Origin: Turnera subulata
Lineage: Eukaryota; Streptophyta; Magnoliopsida; Malpighiales; Passifloraceae
Assembly (NCBI GenBank): GCA_028386065.3
Contig: JAKUCV010005746.1
Location: forward strand, 1-64,000
Length of the DNA stretch: 64,000 bases
Direction of reading: 5' to 3'
A model generated the notes under the pieces. It made no database searches. It was not told where the DNA came from and was given only the letters and a program-made list of their open reading frames with translations. The position numbers were made by a program, and so were the translations under genes. This document shows, piece by piece, positions 33,101 to 47,200 of the stretch. Position 1 is the first letter of the stretch. The number at the start of each line of letters is the position of its first letter.

Positions 33101-36025
33101 AAATGTTAGCCAAGCAACAAGAGAATATCTCGAGCGATTTGTTGAAAACAAGACCCAAAATTCAAAGAACCTGAAAGAAGCTCAAGCTGCTGGACTTGAC
33201 AAGGAGGGAGGTGATGTCAAGGAGGATGCAACCTCACATGTTGCTGAGAGGAATGAAGCGTCACAATCGTCTGCGGAGGATTCTACCAAAGATGGTGAAA
33301 GTGGGAACAAAGAAAATCATGAGCTTGCTACCTTTGGGATTGTGACAGATGAAGACAAGGATGGAGACCAAGAGGCTTTGAAGAAGCTAACAAGTGTTGT
33401 GGAAGAGAGATTGAAATCAAAGCCTCTGCCTCCGCCACCTCCTCCTCCACCAGCAATTGTAGATGGTCTTGGTAATTCAAGCTCAGATTTGCCTCCCAAA
33501 TCAAAGTATGGAGACTCTGGCGCGGATGTAATGAGAAATGGTAGGTTTTTATAGTGGATTGATGAATGAATTTCTTATTCTATCATGTGAATTGATGTTG
33601 ATCCTTTCATGTTTGCAATTTTGCAGATGTGGTTGAAGATAAAAATGGTGATGAGACACCTAGTGACAGTAAAGCAGCAAATGAACAAGACAGGCCTGAA
33701 ACAGGTTCGCCTGACAGGACTAAGAGATATGACAGGAGAAGCAGAGATAGAGAAAGGGATTGGGAAAAAGAACGTGAAATTGATAGATATGAAAGAGAAG
33801 CGGAGAGAGAGAGGGTGAGAAAGGAGAGGGAACTGAGGAGAAAGATTGAAGAGGCAGAGCGGGAATATGAAGAACGCCTCAAAGATTGGGAGTATAGAGA
33901 AAGAGAAAAAGAGAAACAGCGGCAATATGAGAAAGAGAGAGATAAAGAACGAGAGCGCAAACGAAGGAAAGAGATTCTTTATGATGAAGAGGAGGAAGAT
34001 GACGATTCAAGGAAAAGGTGGCGCAGGAGTGTTGTAGAGGATAAGAGAAGGAAGAGACTACGTGAGAAGGAGGACGACTTGCTTGACAGGCTAAAAGAAA
34101 AGGATGAAATTATTGAAGCCAAGAGGAGGGCTGAGGAGGAAAAGATGCAGCAGCAAGAGTTAGATGCCATAAAAGTTTCATCTAGCCATGCTATCAACGA
34201 AAGTGAAGAGAGAGTTTTGGCTGAAGAATCCAGTGCTCAAACCAAAGATAAGTCTGTGGAAGAGGACTATGAACATGACCGTTGCCATGAGGACCATACA
34301 GGTAAATTCATTTTCTATCATCTCCACATTACTTTTCTCTTGACCCCACCTCCTCAATATCTTTCCCTTTACCCCCATAAATGTGTTGAATGTGATTTTT
34401 TCAGCTGCAGGTAATGGGGTATTACAAAATGGTACTAATGAGGAATCTGCCATAACTGCTTTGGCTGAATCTGAGATGCGACAGAGTGGTAATGCTCCTG
34501 CAAGGAAGCTGGGTTTTGGGTTAGTTGGTTCTGGTAAACGAGCTGCTGTGCCTTCTGTTTTCCATGAAGAGGATGATGATGAAGCACACAAGGAGAAAAA
34601 GATGAGGCCTCTAGTTCCTATCGACTATTCAACTGAGGAGCTGCAGGCAGTCCAATCTGTTATTTCTGGTCCACAAGCACCAAATTTGGTTGCTGCTGCA
34701 GAATTTGCGAAGCGAATATCAGATGTTACTCCAAAGGAAGAGAAGCCTGACCCAGATAGAGAGAAAAGTAGACGTTCCCATGATAGATTAAGTCATCGGG
34801 AGAGGGGTCGTAACGATGATGACAATAATCGTGGTAGAGATGACAACAAGGACAAAATTCATGAAAGGGAGAAAGACCGGGAACATGGGTTGGATAAAGT
34901 GAAAACATCAGATAAACAGAAGCTTTTGGATGCAAAACAATTGATTGACATGATACCAAAAACCAAGGAGGAGCTTTTCTCGTATGAGATAAATTGGACC
35001 GTGTATGACAAGGTATGCATGCCTATCTGCCTATGCTTCATCACTTGCTTAATTAATTTTTCCATGTTATTTACTGCTTCACTTTATTTTTAGTCATGCA
35101 TCTTACCTGCAGGCAATGAGAAGAGAATGAGTGGTGTTACTTATGGTCTTAGCTTCACATTAAAATGTGTCATATTTTTTGGTTCCGTGAAAGCAAAAAG
35201 AAAACGGGAAAACAAAAGTTTGCTTGCCGCACAAATTTCTCAAAAAGAGAAAATTGCTGCTGTGCTTCTGTATCTTTCTTTGAATTAACCACATTGTTGA
35301 GAATGTTGAGGGAATCTGTCATTCATTGACATGCACAACTGAGGACCCAATATGTGTTTCTTAGAAGCTATATTGAAATTAGATCTGTGGCCATCGTATT
35401 ACTTTGCACTCTGCTCTTTCAACAGATGATTTTTGGTTAAGAAGTTGCTTACTGTTCATCCAAAACTTGGTTAAGTTAGGCCCCCAGAAACAAAACTTGG
35501 TTAATACTAGTTTTTGATGTCATGCAGAATAAAAAAGAGGATCAAAGTGCTATCTTGCCAAATTAGTTTAAGATTAAATTACTGTCTCGCCAAAATTCTT
35601 TGACTTCTTTTATGGTTGTAAAAACTCTCGTACCTTTGTTAAATGAAATGGGAAAAGTGGAAAAATTTCCCTGTAATTTGGTGATGGACTTTTAGGGGCA
35701 GTATTGTAGGTTTTCAACATTTTCTAGCTTGTTCTCTAATGTTACTTTCGTGTTGTCTTTTGAATTTTGTTAGCATTCGCTGCATGAAAGAATGAAACCG
35801 TGGATCTCAAAGAAGATTATAGAGTTTTTGGGAGAAGAAGTGAGCTCACTTGTTGAATACATTGTTGTCCAAACCCAAGCCCATGTGAAGGCATCCGATA
35901 TGTTGGAGCAGCTTCAGAGTATACTAGATGATGAAGCTGAAATGTTTGTGCTCAAGATGTGGCGGATGCTTATCTTTGAAATTAAGAAGGTGGAGACAGG
36001 TCTTGCTTTACGATCAAAAACATGA
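30183..36025 (+). CDS. RBM25: RNA-binding protein 25 (splicing factor)
   Basis: U1 snRNP-associated splicing regulator acting in the nucleus; Arabidopsis RBM25 affects splicing of the ABA phosphatase gene HAB1. Seven exons: 30183-30663, 31884-32131, 32261-32413, 33099-33540, 33627-34301, 34405-35012, 35774-36025. They total 2859 nt (952 aa) and phase is kept throughout. Order of parts: Pro/Gln-rich N-terminus (1-210); RRM (about 218-295) with RNP motifs TVYVGKI and KGFGFCEFES; acidic linker; a long Arg/Glu/Asp/Lys-rich helix-like block in exon 5; and a C-terminal PWI domain with KPWISKKIIEFLGEE. The end, WRMLIFEIKKVETGLALRSK, is typical for the family. The start is the first ATG after the CT tract. 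It is convergent with MBD9, about 2.2 kb away. Retention of the first intron would end the protein after residue 197. Confidence 0.95.
30371..30400 (+). repeat. (TAACCC)5 telomere-like repeat inside RBM25 exon 1
   Basis: Five perfect TAACCC units lie within coding sequence and are read as alternating Asn-Pro. The unit is the six-base (TTAGGG-type) telomere repeat rather than the seven-base TTTAGGG of most plants. Confidence 0.9.
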
Positions 36026-38257
36026 TGGGAGCTCGTAAGACCCTCCCTCCAATGTTGCTATGACATTACCGTTCAATTGCTAATTTTTGGTTTTTATTTT
36101 TGGCAGTATTATATTTGGCACTGTTGTAGCTCTAGTTCCAAACTGGATCAGTGTGTTTCCAAATGTCATCTTCAATAACACCGTTTCATATTGATCTAGT
36201 AACTGGTCTTGCCTAGGTTCAAAAGCTTGTTGCAGACTTGCAGTAGTTTTTGTCCTTGTGCTTCAAGTATCCCAAGTTGCTATCAAAATTTGTTACTGCT
36301 GGCTCTGCTTTGCAACTTGTGTGGTTTGCTTGATTGTCCCAGCTGTGTATATGAAACGTCTGTATGATTTGTAAAAACTTGTGGATAATTATGTGGCAAG
36401 TTCACTTTACTGCTAGCTTCTTACTTAAACATTTTAAAGGCTAATTCTCAAAAGAAAAGAAAAAGAAAAAAGAACAGTTTCAAGAGGCTGGAGCGTGGAG
36501 ATAGGAGTAGTAGCGCTTTGGCATACCACAAGCAAATTTTGTTGAAAATGGCACTTTGTTGTGATGTGATTCGCAACTTGACGATATTTGCCAATTATAC
36601 TATTTAGAATCTTTTAGTGTCTAACTGGATTTTTGGTACAGTAAAAAGATTGCTTGGTACCACATACTATCTAGAAGGTTAAAAGCTTTTTTATGTTCCT
36701 TTATTATTATTATCCCTGCACTTTTGATTTCACTAATTTTGTCCCTAAATTTGATAGAAACAGGTTAGTAATGTCCTTTTTTCCGTATAATTGCCGGTGA
36801 CTCTACCTAATGATGACATGTGTTAGAGTAGTGGACCACAAGTCCAGAAATTGTTCACCAATTTCCACCCTTTTTTATTTTCCAATTGTTATTGATATTG
36901 TAATTATTTTACATTTTTTCATTTATTTTTTTCCAGTTCAAATATCGAAATTGTAATCAGTAGTTCGGTACTACCTGCATCTTTTGTTAATATTCTTTAA
37001 TTTTTTGAGAAGGAAACTTGAGATCCAATGTTTTCAATATTACTTTTCGTCTTTTTTTAGAAAGAAAGTTACTGTGAGAACCGTTGGATTGATAACTATG
37101 CCATTTAACATGCCGTTGATTGAAAACTTTGTATGATTAACAGAAAGAAAATAATAAAAAAACTAACCCCTCTCGTTCCTTTATCGCTACCACCACCCTG
37201 GCCGTCGACCACCCAGGGCACCGGCTACCACTGCACACTTTACAAAACATGTAACCGCATTAAGGGTGAAAAGTCAAAACGACCTTAGCATAGAATTAAT
37301 AAGTTCTATAATCCCGGCTATATCAAATTGATTGCCACCAAGATTCGGCAGATCATAATCGGCAACAACCCACGCAAACGCCCCATCATCCGACCTACAA
37401 ACCACCGCCGCCAATCGTCCCTAAATCAGAACCCGAACCAATCGTTACGGGCATAAGAGGACGTACCCAGACTAATTGAGGCAGGATCCATCGTAGCGAA
37501 GGTCGTTTTGAGTTCAGTTTGCCGTTGACTAGAATGTTTTTTTTATTTTATTTTTTTATAAGTCATATAATATTTTTTTCTCAATCTAACACATGATAAT
37601 TAACGAGATTTTCAATCTAAAGAGGACGTACCCGAAAGGTCACACTTTTCACTTGCAGTAGGCTATGCACTTCAAAGCACTCTTAAGTGAAAATCTTGAT
37701 ACACTTAAAAGAGTATATCCCAGGACAAGGGACAAGGGGTTTGAGGATATCCCAGGACAAGGGACAAGGGATTTGAGGATATCCCAGGAATGTCAGCTAA
37801 CACCACAGACGTGCGTCACAACATTTCCAATAGAATGAAAATGGCAGAGGAAAATTGACTTTGCAACTTTGTAACCTTTTATACTACATCTGAATATTAC
37901 ATCATTTCGGGCTTTTACATTCCCATAACCTTACCTGCACATCTATTGGTTGTAGTGCAGGATATATAGATTTTCCCTAATAGAAAACAAAAAATAATCT
38001 CTCAAGTTCAGAGCCCCCCCCAGAGAGTCTGTACAGCTAACCAAATGACCTCTACATTTTGATACAACATCCGAGCTGGTGAGTGCAAACTGCAAAGTCA
38101 ATACACATACACATAAAAGCGGAGAGGCACCAGTTTTTCCCATCCTGCAGCCCAAAGTTAGCGGAGTAACAGTCACGTTAGAAATTCTCTTCAAAATCGG
38201 AGTATGGTACGTTACCGGTTCCATATTGTTAGATATGATGATACATCTGCTTCACAT
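36026..38257. other. Region between the convergent RBM25 and MBD9 genes
   Basis: Holds the 3' UTRs of both genes. No coding frame of note. The middle (about 36640-37660) is AT-rich and may include old transposon sequence, but no termini were found. A short tandem repeat lies at 37715-37788. Confidence 0.4.
37715..37788. repeat. 32 bp tandem repeat, 2.3 copies
   Basis: Unit atatcccaggacaagggaca plus aggg(g/a)tttgagg, starting at 37715, 37747 and 37779 (partial). The full copies differ at one base. It lies just beyond the 3' end of MBD9. Confidence 0.85.
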
Positions 38258-41200
38258 TCATCCTCCCAAGCCTTTCCTTTTCTTGCTAGACTTGTTCTGT
38301 GCTTTGCTGTTGTCAGTGGGATCTGAACTGGGAGTCTTTGGAACTGGCTTGCCAACAGACTTCGAATTGCTTGAGAGATTCTTTTGAGGTGAAGGGTTAT
38401 TATTCAACTTGCTACCAAGCTCGGCAATTTGGTAAGGAGAGCAAAAGGACTTGTCATAGATTATGGCAGCATCTAGGCTGTATATCCGGAGGGCAAGAGA
38501 GGAAACAGTGGAAATCTTCACAGCAGCAGAGAGTGGGGACCAATACCACCATTCATTTTTCAAGTACTCTGTTTTTATCATGCTCTCAAAGACAACTGTG
38601 GCTTGGACCATCTGAAAGAGTGAATACAAGTCAAAATGCTTTCTCAAGTTAATGAGTACAAATTAAATAAGCAATTATGAAAAGAACAAGTAAACAAATC
38701 ATTGAAAGCAGATACAGAAACTAAATCGCTCAGCTTGGCTCAACTTGGGTTGAAGAAATCAATAGACATCTGAAAGGTGGATATTAATATTCATTTCAGG
38801 AATATAAAAGTTGAATTTGAAGTCATGGTGATAGCTAAGTTTTTAGCTTCCTTTCACTTTACACAGCAGCAAGGAATTGAGCAAAATTCAACCAAAAAAG
38901 GAATTGAGGAAAAAGGCTAATGCAGTATAAAGTAGAGACCATAGTTAAGCTTATGCAACATCTGTCACAGGTGTATAAATGGAAAATGGTAGCATATAGT
39001 GCAAGGAAGAATTATAACCTCAAAAACTGACTTGGCGGATTTGACAAATGCTCTCCAGGCACATCTTCTTTCTAGGCAAGCCTTTGATGATTTCAATGAT
39101 TCTTCAGGGAGGGCAGCCTCCATATCCAGCAAGTTGATTTTGAGCTGTTCAAGAATTTGAGCCCCTCTTCCCACAAGGGATCTCACAGGTGGTCTGCGAA
39201 TTTCAGAAAAATTAGCATGACCAAATTTTAAACAGCTCCAAGATCGATCTCTCTTCACATTTATCACATTTTCTCTTGCAGTTTTTCGTGCTTCCTCACT
39301 GTCTCCTCCGGGGCAACTTTTAGTTGAGCCATCGGAATTGATTGCATACCCCTTACCGATGACCGAGATCCCTTGAAATGATGGTTGCTTCTGGCTTTCC
39401 ACAACTGTGGATTTATCTTTCTGATTAACCACCCTTTTCCAAGATGGAGATAACTTTAATGCGGGATCACAAAGATATGGAGATGCAGTGGGAACAAACG
39501 ATGGGGTGCCGTCTGTGCCAAGAAGCCCTATTTTCCTCACCAATTCTTTATTACAGTTCCTAGTGACAAACTTTGCACTAATGTCTTCAAGGTCATAAGG
39601 GGATGCCAAGTCTTTCGCATACCCGACCAACCTGAGGTCAGATTCTCCTCTACTTGACTCGCCAAGTTCAGCTTTATCAGAGCACTCTCCCTGTTCACTC
39701 CTCATCACCACCTTTCCCTTCGGAACTTTACCAGTAACCTTACTGCTAGTTCGAGAGGTTTGAGCATCTAAGTTACACTTGCCATTCTTGTGCTCCTTGA
39801 GTTGATATGGAGTGGAAACAGACATGTGGCATACAAGACAGTGATGCCGCGAGGGCCACAAAAGTTCAAGGCATGTACACCGGCATAGTCTTGTCCCAAA
39901 AGTTTCCTCTGCATTCCAACTCGGGTTCATTTGGTTTTTGGTTTCATCCATTTCCAAGAAAGGACCATACTTCTTCTCCAAAGCAATCAAAGCCTTGGTC
40001 CCCAGATCACTATAACCCACAGTTTTTTCATCATTCGTTGGATCTGAGATTGGTTCACACATGTCCTGTGCCACATTTCCATTGCTCTCCTTATATCCAA
40101 ATAGTAGCCGCTGTAACAATGATTCTAGCAATTGTTTCTCCATCAGATCACCGTCCCTCAACCATCTAATAAGCTCTTGAATTTCAGCATCAGATTGATA
40201 AGAAAACCATCGTGAAGATAAAACACCATCAGTCTGCGGACAAGCATATTGACTGCAAACATTTGATCCCTCAAAATTATTGAAATTTTCAATTCTGGTA
40301 GAATTGTCAGACAATAGGTCCCTGCGCTCTTTGGCCAAGCACAATTGCTGTGCCATTATGGCCCCATCAACTACCACCCATGGAGGTGAGCCTGGTCTAA
40401 AGAATATCCAATAGAGTCTACCAGCAGAGTCCCTACCCAGAAAATCCTTCCTCAAAGATACCTTCTGTAATTGTGACTCTAGAAAGGCAATTGAATCCTG
40501 CAAGACAGATATCTTATTCTTCACAAAATTTGCTTCAAAGTTGCAGGCTTGCAACCCACTCACATCAGGTTGAGGAAAGCTACAATGCCCTGAAAACAGA
40601 TTTTTGGCATTCATATGCCTACCATATATGTAATCAGCCACATGGGTTCTACTGGTTCCTGATGAGTTATGGCCTTGTTGACTATCACAAGCAGGCATTT
40701 CACAACCACTCCCTTGTTTAAATTCCCCATCTTTTTTAAGGTCCACTGAAGAAGCATAGTCTCCATTACACAAATGTTCCTGCTGTTGTGGCATAGTTAC
40801 AGGATCGTTATGCCGTAAGCGTTCATCTCTGGCAAAGGATGAAGGCATATTTGAGCAAATATTCTCATTTATAAGCCAGTTATCCTTACCAGGCAGTTGA
40901 ATTACTTGACATTCAGAATCAAGTGTCTCCTTCGATTGACTTTGGCTGCCAGTTGACTGTTTGGTGGAACTTCCTTTTGCACTCGTGTATTTTTGTTTGA
41001 AAAAATCACTGGTCCTGTGCTGCTGCAGACCATCGTCAAATTGTACTTCATCATTTAAAGGAAATGAACATGAACTTGCACCATTAATAGAAAGCCAATT
41101 ATCATGGTTTGGAAGCATAACAGTCATGCCTCCTTTTCCAGATCTCCTGATGCTATTAAGCACATTTATTTTTCCCACTTTCTCAGCCAGGATTTCTTCT

Positions 41201-44200
41201 CTAAACCTCAAATTCCTCCATTCTGCAGATAGTGATCGCAATTTTTGCTGGAAATCAGCAGATTTTGAGGTACAGTGCTCCAGGTGTTCACGTATATTAC
41301 TGCTGTTCAGCACCTCATCCCCTAAAAACTTGAGAAGGAATATTCTCTGCATAAAAATGAAGTGGAAGTCAAGAACTGAACATCAGAAACAAGAACAAGC
41401 ACAGTTATCCATAAAACCAATGTATGCCAGCCATCCATCATTTATACAGCAGTAATAGTGTAGCAGAAATAGATCGGGGAGTAGAGTGCTGTATTTATTT
41501 ATTTATAGAACGTGCTGTATTTAATTAGAACATCAGTCAGGAACTGAAGCAGCTATAAACTTACACCAAGTTCAAAGAAAAAGAAATTTCATCATTTCAT
41601 TGTTAATGATAGTATATTGGGCCATTTTTTATATCCCAGCCAAAAGAGTGATTGACAAGCAAAAGCACACCAACATTCAAGAAACAAAAGTCATCTTCTT
41701 AAGCAAATTCATACAAAAGAGTGACTGCAAAAATCTTTCTGTAATTAACATAATTATACATGACAATGAAAGAATTTGATCAAGTTCAAATATCATAGAG
41801 CTACATTTAGGAAAAAGTAGGCATGTTACGTATCCACAAACAAACCTCTTGGATGCTGTACTCCCAATAATCTTTCACTTCCATTGCCAATCCTAAATTG
41901 TTGAGGGCTTCACATAATCCATCAGAGTCTCCTTGCCGTCTATTTTTGTGGCATTGGACAGCAGATTGAGTAACTTGTGAAGCAGCTTCAGAGGTGCATT
42001 GACCAGTGACACATGAAGGACAATACCAGTTTCCTTCAGGTATTCTTGCAAGAGGAGGATTTAGGCAATATGTATGGTACCCAGAATCACATTGATCACA
42101 TAATAAAACACTGTCATCATCTTTGTCTACACCACATATTTTACAGACACCTTCATCCCAAGGGGCTTTTGGAATCTCACTTGATTGCTCAAAAATATCT
42201 TCCATATCTCTCTTGGCTTCAGAACTTAAGCATTCCGCATTGTCATAGTCTGTGAGTTTGTTAACAAGTATGAGAACCTGCAGAAAAATTAGTCAAGTTA
42301 AAGCTTCAACTGTGGGTGTGACTGCAGGAAGATATTGTGTGTGGAGGGAAGGTAAAAATACATATAGATAGACCTACAACTTTGACTCCTTGCAACTCAG
42401 GACTGCAACTCTTAGCATCCATCTAATAGGATTGGACAACATTTTCGTCAAAATACTATTACGGTTATATTTGAGATTCTGGATCAACTTAGACATTAAT
42501 CTTTTTATGTTGACATCTTTTATTATCAGTCAACTATTACTAATCAATATACCCCTACCAACACATTTATAAGGACTACAATTATTTACAGTTAAAAGTT
42601 GCATGCAGTGAATTGGTTTGAAAAAAAGTTGCACCTCCGTCACAAATAAGTCAAAGTTGAGGAAATACAATGTATGTTGGCAAAAAACAGAAGAAAAAAA
42701 AAGAAGGATCTACGACACCCATCCACAACAATTTAGTCCAATGAGCATGACTTTTAGTTGTGACATGAAGTCATTTTCGATCTACTAAAATAAGCAAATA
42801 AGTTAGTTTGGGCATACATAATGTTCACCGGCTGAAATAACTAAGATTGGATTGCATAAACAATAGCTTTTGACTTATGATTCATGCATTTAACTTGTAC
42901 TTTCAACAAGTAAAAACAATGACTTGAACATCTAAAAGAAAAGTAACTTCTAATTATGACTAATGACTTAAAACTGACAATCAACTTTTTTCATACTTAA
43001 CGCATTCTTGATCTACTTCTTAGTGAATAACCTCTTCCCTTTGGTTGTCAAAAATTTCAAAAAAAGAGGTTAAGACTTCAAAGACCCTGCTCGGAATCAG
43101 CTAGACATGGTCAGGGAAGGAAAGCTAACTTGCTTCAGCGCTTGATATGGACAGAACTAACGAGCAAGAAAATCAACACAATTGCCCAGACTCGGACAGG
43201 AAGACAGAGTAAGGAGGGGGAGGAAGGCTGGAAGGGACATTGATATTTATGTCAGATAAACCTAAGAACAAGAATAGAAGAATTTTGAATAACATGGGTG
43301 ACATGCATGTGCCAGATAATTTAGCTGCTGTCAGCAAAATCACTTAGTAGAAAATCTCCATACCAACAATATGTAACAAAAATCAAGACTAACAAACTAC
43401 ATTAAGAAAAAAAAAGAAGTTTTTAAACTCGCTCAATGAATAGAGAAAAAGGTAAGAACATATGCCAAACCTCTTTTTGATACAGTTCTTCAAAATTCTG
43501 AGATAATGTTTCAGCCAAATGGAGTAAATCAGTCTGATCAGCATATGCAGCACGTATATGTTGCCAAACCTGCATAAGGAATAACAGACAGCAACTCTTA
43601 CAGTTTGATGGTAGGGAAAAACAACGTGAATAATAGCCGTTCTTCAATGGAAAAGTCTAAGCAAAGTTTAGAAATTAAGAACGAAAAATAAAAAAGGCAA
43701 AATCAAGGCGAAAACACAGCAGCTTGAAATCTCTCCTTTCGTGTAGGTGTAGGTGCAATCATGATTTAAGTTTAAAGCATACATGCATGTAGAATTTGAT
43801 GTTCCCAAAAAGCAAATGAGTTACCTCTCGAACATCCTCCAGGAAAGCTTCATGAGATTCACCATAGGCCCCAAAAGCCAGTCTCAGATCAATAGTTCTG
43901 AAGTCCAGAGGACGGGACACCATAGTAGAGAATCCAAGTAGTCCCCCATCATCATTATCAGAAGAATGCAGAAGTGTTCTTCCCAGCAGATTACAAAACA
44001 CCTTGTCCTCATCAGCAGCAGCAGCACGACGGAGAACTTTTCGGCATTGTTTCATGATCACATCGGAAGAAGTGCCAGCATATTTACATTTCTTCCTCTT
44101 AGTAGGTTTCTTCTCTTGATTTTCATCATGCACCCTGGCAAGTACTGATAGAACAGCTTTCTGCAACCAACAAAAATGGAAAACAAAATAAAGTCTGTCA

Positions 44201-47200
44201 TCAGCCTTATAGCCTTATCACAGGAAGACAACCATGAAAACTTTAACAGCTGTTGGAACTATTATACTCGAAATAAACACCTGACAACCATGAAAACTTT
44301 AAAAAATTTACCAATAACACTGATCCTAAGTAAACTTAATTAACACTTGCAGAAAAAAATGCTTACCTTCTGGCTAACAAGAAAGAGCAAGTTCAATGAT
44401 AGCTTAAAAGATGATTATAAACAGAACAAAAGCAAGGAGAAATGATGTGATCATAATATTACCAACAATGTAAAAATGCAACTTCTACATAAGTCAAAAA
44501 GTTGGTAAAGGAAACATCAAAGGGAAGATGATGCTTGTGAAAATAAGCACGGTCCAACTATTATGGTAACTTGCGGTTGCCAAAAGGAAAGCAACTTATG
44601 ACATTGGAAGATTAAAATTTCATCAGTTTGCAAGGGAGCTTACACTGCCATTGGGCCGCACAAACTTGTATATTCTCACCAAAATATCATAAAGTTAAGA
44701 AATAGAATTGGATTGAGTTGTCAGTTCCAACAGCAGACAAAACATCAGAAAGATAAACAGAAGTAGTACACAAGATGTGACTGAAAAACATGGAGACACA
44801 AACTTGTGCAATTTGCTAGCAGGATGAAATCATAAAATCAAGTACCGAGAACTCTCTCTATGTATAAGCACCTTTGTAGGTCCTGAAGCATTTCCTTTGT
44901 AAACTTCCTTACTAATTGAATGCTCTAAGACCTTCTTTGCCCACTCTGGCGGATTTTTTTCTAACGCCTCATAAATACGCTTACGAATCCTTGCTCCCAC
45001 ATTTGTGGGAAGCTTTCTCACTGGCTCAAGCGCTAGAGCCCATTCTGGAATTTCGCTTTCATTCACGTTTTCTGTTTCGCACGCAGCAGCTGCATCAGAG
45101 TCGTTGGGCTCCACATTCAAATGGTCCTTGAAACTATTTGATGAACCAAAGATTTTCTTTGTAGCCTCTGCAATCAGCTGAGAATCAGAAAATTAGTGCA
45201 CCACCATTCAATAAGCATGTAAGACAGACCAAGACAGGACCCAGATTTCACAGCAGCAATAAGGTGAAGAGATAACAAGCAAACATGTGCATACGATGCA
45301 CAAACACCAACATCAGTGACATGGTTTTGTAGACAATTTTTCGATAATATCTAAGCAAATGCACATGAGTTCGAATGCGCAAGCCCATGACATATGACCT
45401 GTTGTTTAACTGTCAATTAATGTATCTTGACATATAAAATATGCATAGCAAATGATTAATGGAAATAATAATTTGTGTACGTCGCTAAACACAAGTCACG
45501 TGTACGTTTTGCACCGAAAATGCACACTTGTTATAGAAGTGAAATCTGCAACAAAGTCAGATAAACAGACAAATGCTCGTTTCCAACTTTCCCTACGAGT
45601 GTTCAACATGCAAGACTACAGGTGGTGGGTATCTTCAAGAGTCCCATGGCCAACTTGTTATAGAAGTGCATCCACATAACAAAGATCCCATATAAAAAAA
45701 AGTACTGCTGGCTGAAGACATGAAATAAAAAATAACGGGTCTAGAGGACAGTCCATGGTTTGTACTATGAGATTAAGTCTATAGAAATTACAAATATGCG
45801 AAATGAACACAATCTGTGAAACTCAGCCCCCATGGACAACTACTAATATTCTTAAAGCCAGAACATCCAAAAACAGCAAGGGGATCTGGGGAATTGGATT
45901 TGCTGTGCATTCATGAACTAGATCCCCAAAGGGGCAATATAAACTTCTATAATCTCAATTTTCAAGTTACACATGACCAATCAAGTAAACAAGAAATCTT
46001 AGTATTAAGAAATTAGCAAAAGAACATATATTTTATCAAAAACTTGGAACAAGAGAATGACTTATTCCTCATTTAAGAACTGGAGTAAACTGAAATTACT
46101 ATATCAGAATTTACAAGGTAACGTTCCACATCTGTCAGCAATAGGTATAAACTGTGGGGGAAAAAAAGAATGTTATATATAGGAATATAGTTCACATATG
46201 TATTAATATTTCATCATGGTCTCCGTTCACCGCAATGTCCTGTTTATGAATGCACATACGTGCATGTATACGTAAGCTATAGCTCGCATGGCACTATGTG
46301 CAAAGGCCAATGCTCCCATGACATACCATGAACCAGAAGTATACTTGCACTCCAAGCAGCTGAGGTCACAGCTCAAACTTTCACTGGTTTAATTCAGAGT
46401 ACTAGCAGAAATTATTAATTTAAAGGGCAATGACAGGAAATTTAACTACAAAGCAGGATAAACAAATTTTAGAGGTAAAGTTAAGAAAAGTTAATGAGTT
46501 AGGACTCATGAATGGCTTTGGCGGAGCTAATCATCTAGTGACTTTCTTGAGCTTGAATGAAACCTAAGCTAACGATTCAAGGAATATTCTCCTTCACAGT
46601 GAGTTCATCGATCACCATTATAATCAATCTAAACTTTCCTTCTACGTGCAAATCATCAGGCCTACATTTGTCAGTAAATGTATCCTATTAGGAGAAAAAT
46701 AAGGGATTTCTTTAAAGAAGGAACAATAAAGAGGGTCACTGAATCAGAGTTCTATACTGTCATTGATCACCAAATGATGCAAGTGCAAAATAACAAAAGT
46801 ATGTGATCCGTTCCAATTTGTTCAAGCAATATATCTGTACGGTTGTGGTTCACCATGATGCAGGAATGGTGCACACATTGGCTACTTTATCAATGTCGTA
46901 AATGCTAGAAGAGGGCAATCAAGCACCAGAGAAAAATATGTATAACAATGTATTGATCGGCAACATTGTTCAGGCCCTAATAATTCGTGATAATAGCTTA
47001 ATTATCATTTAAAAAAATATTTTAAACCTATTTAAAAGGGGCATTAAATTTAAGAAAGTCAAAAAAGGTAAATTTTATAACCACAGAAAAGACTAGAAAA
47101 TGGGAGCCAATCTACCAGTGCATCAGCCTCCATTCCAGCCACTCCAGGAAGAGAAGCACAAAGTGGACCACTATGACCCTGTAAACAATTGAACACTTTA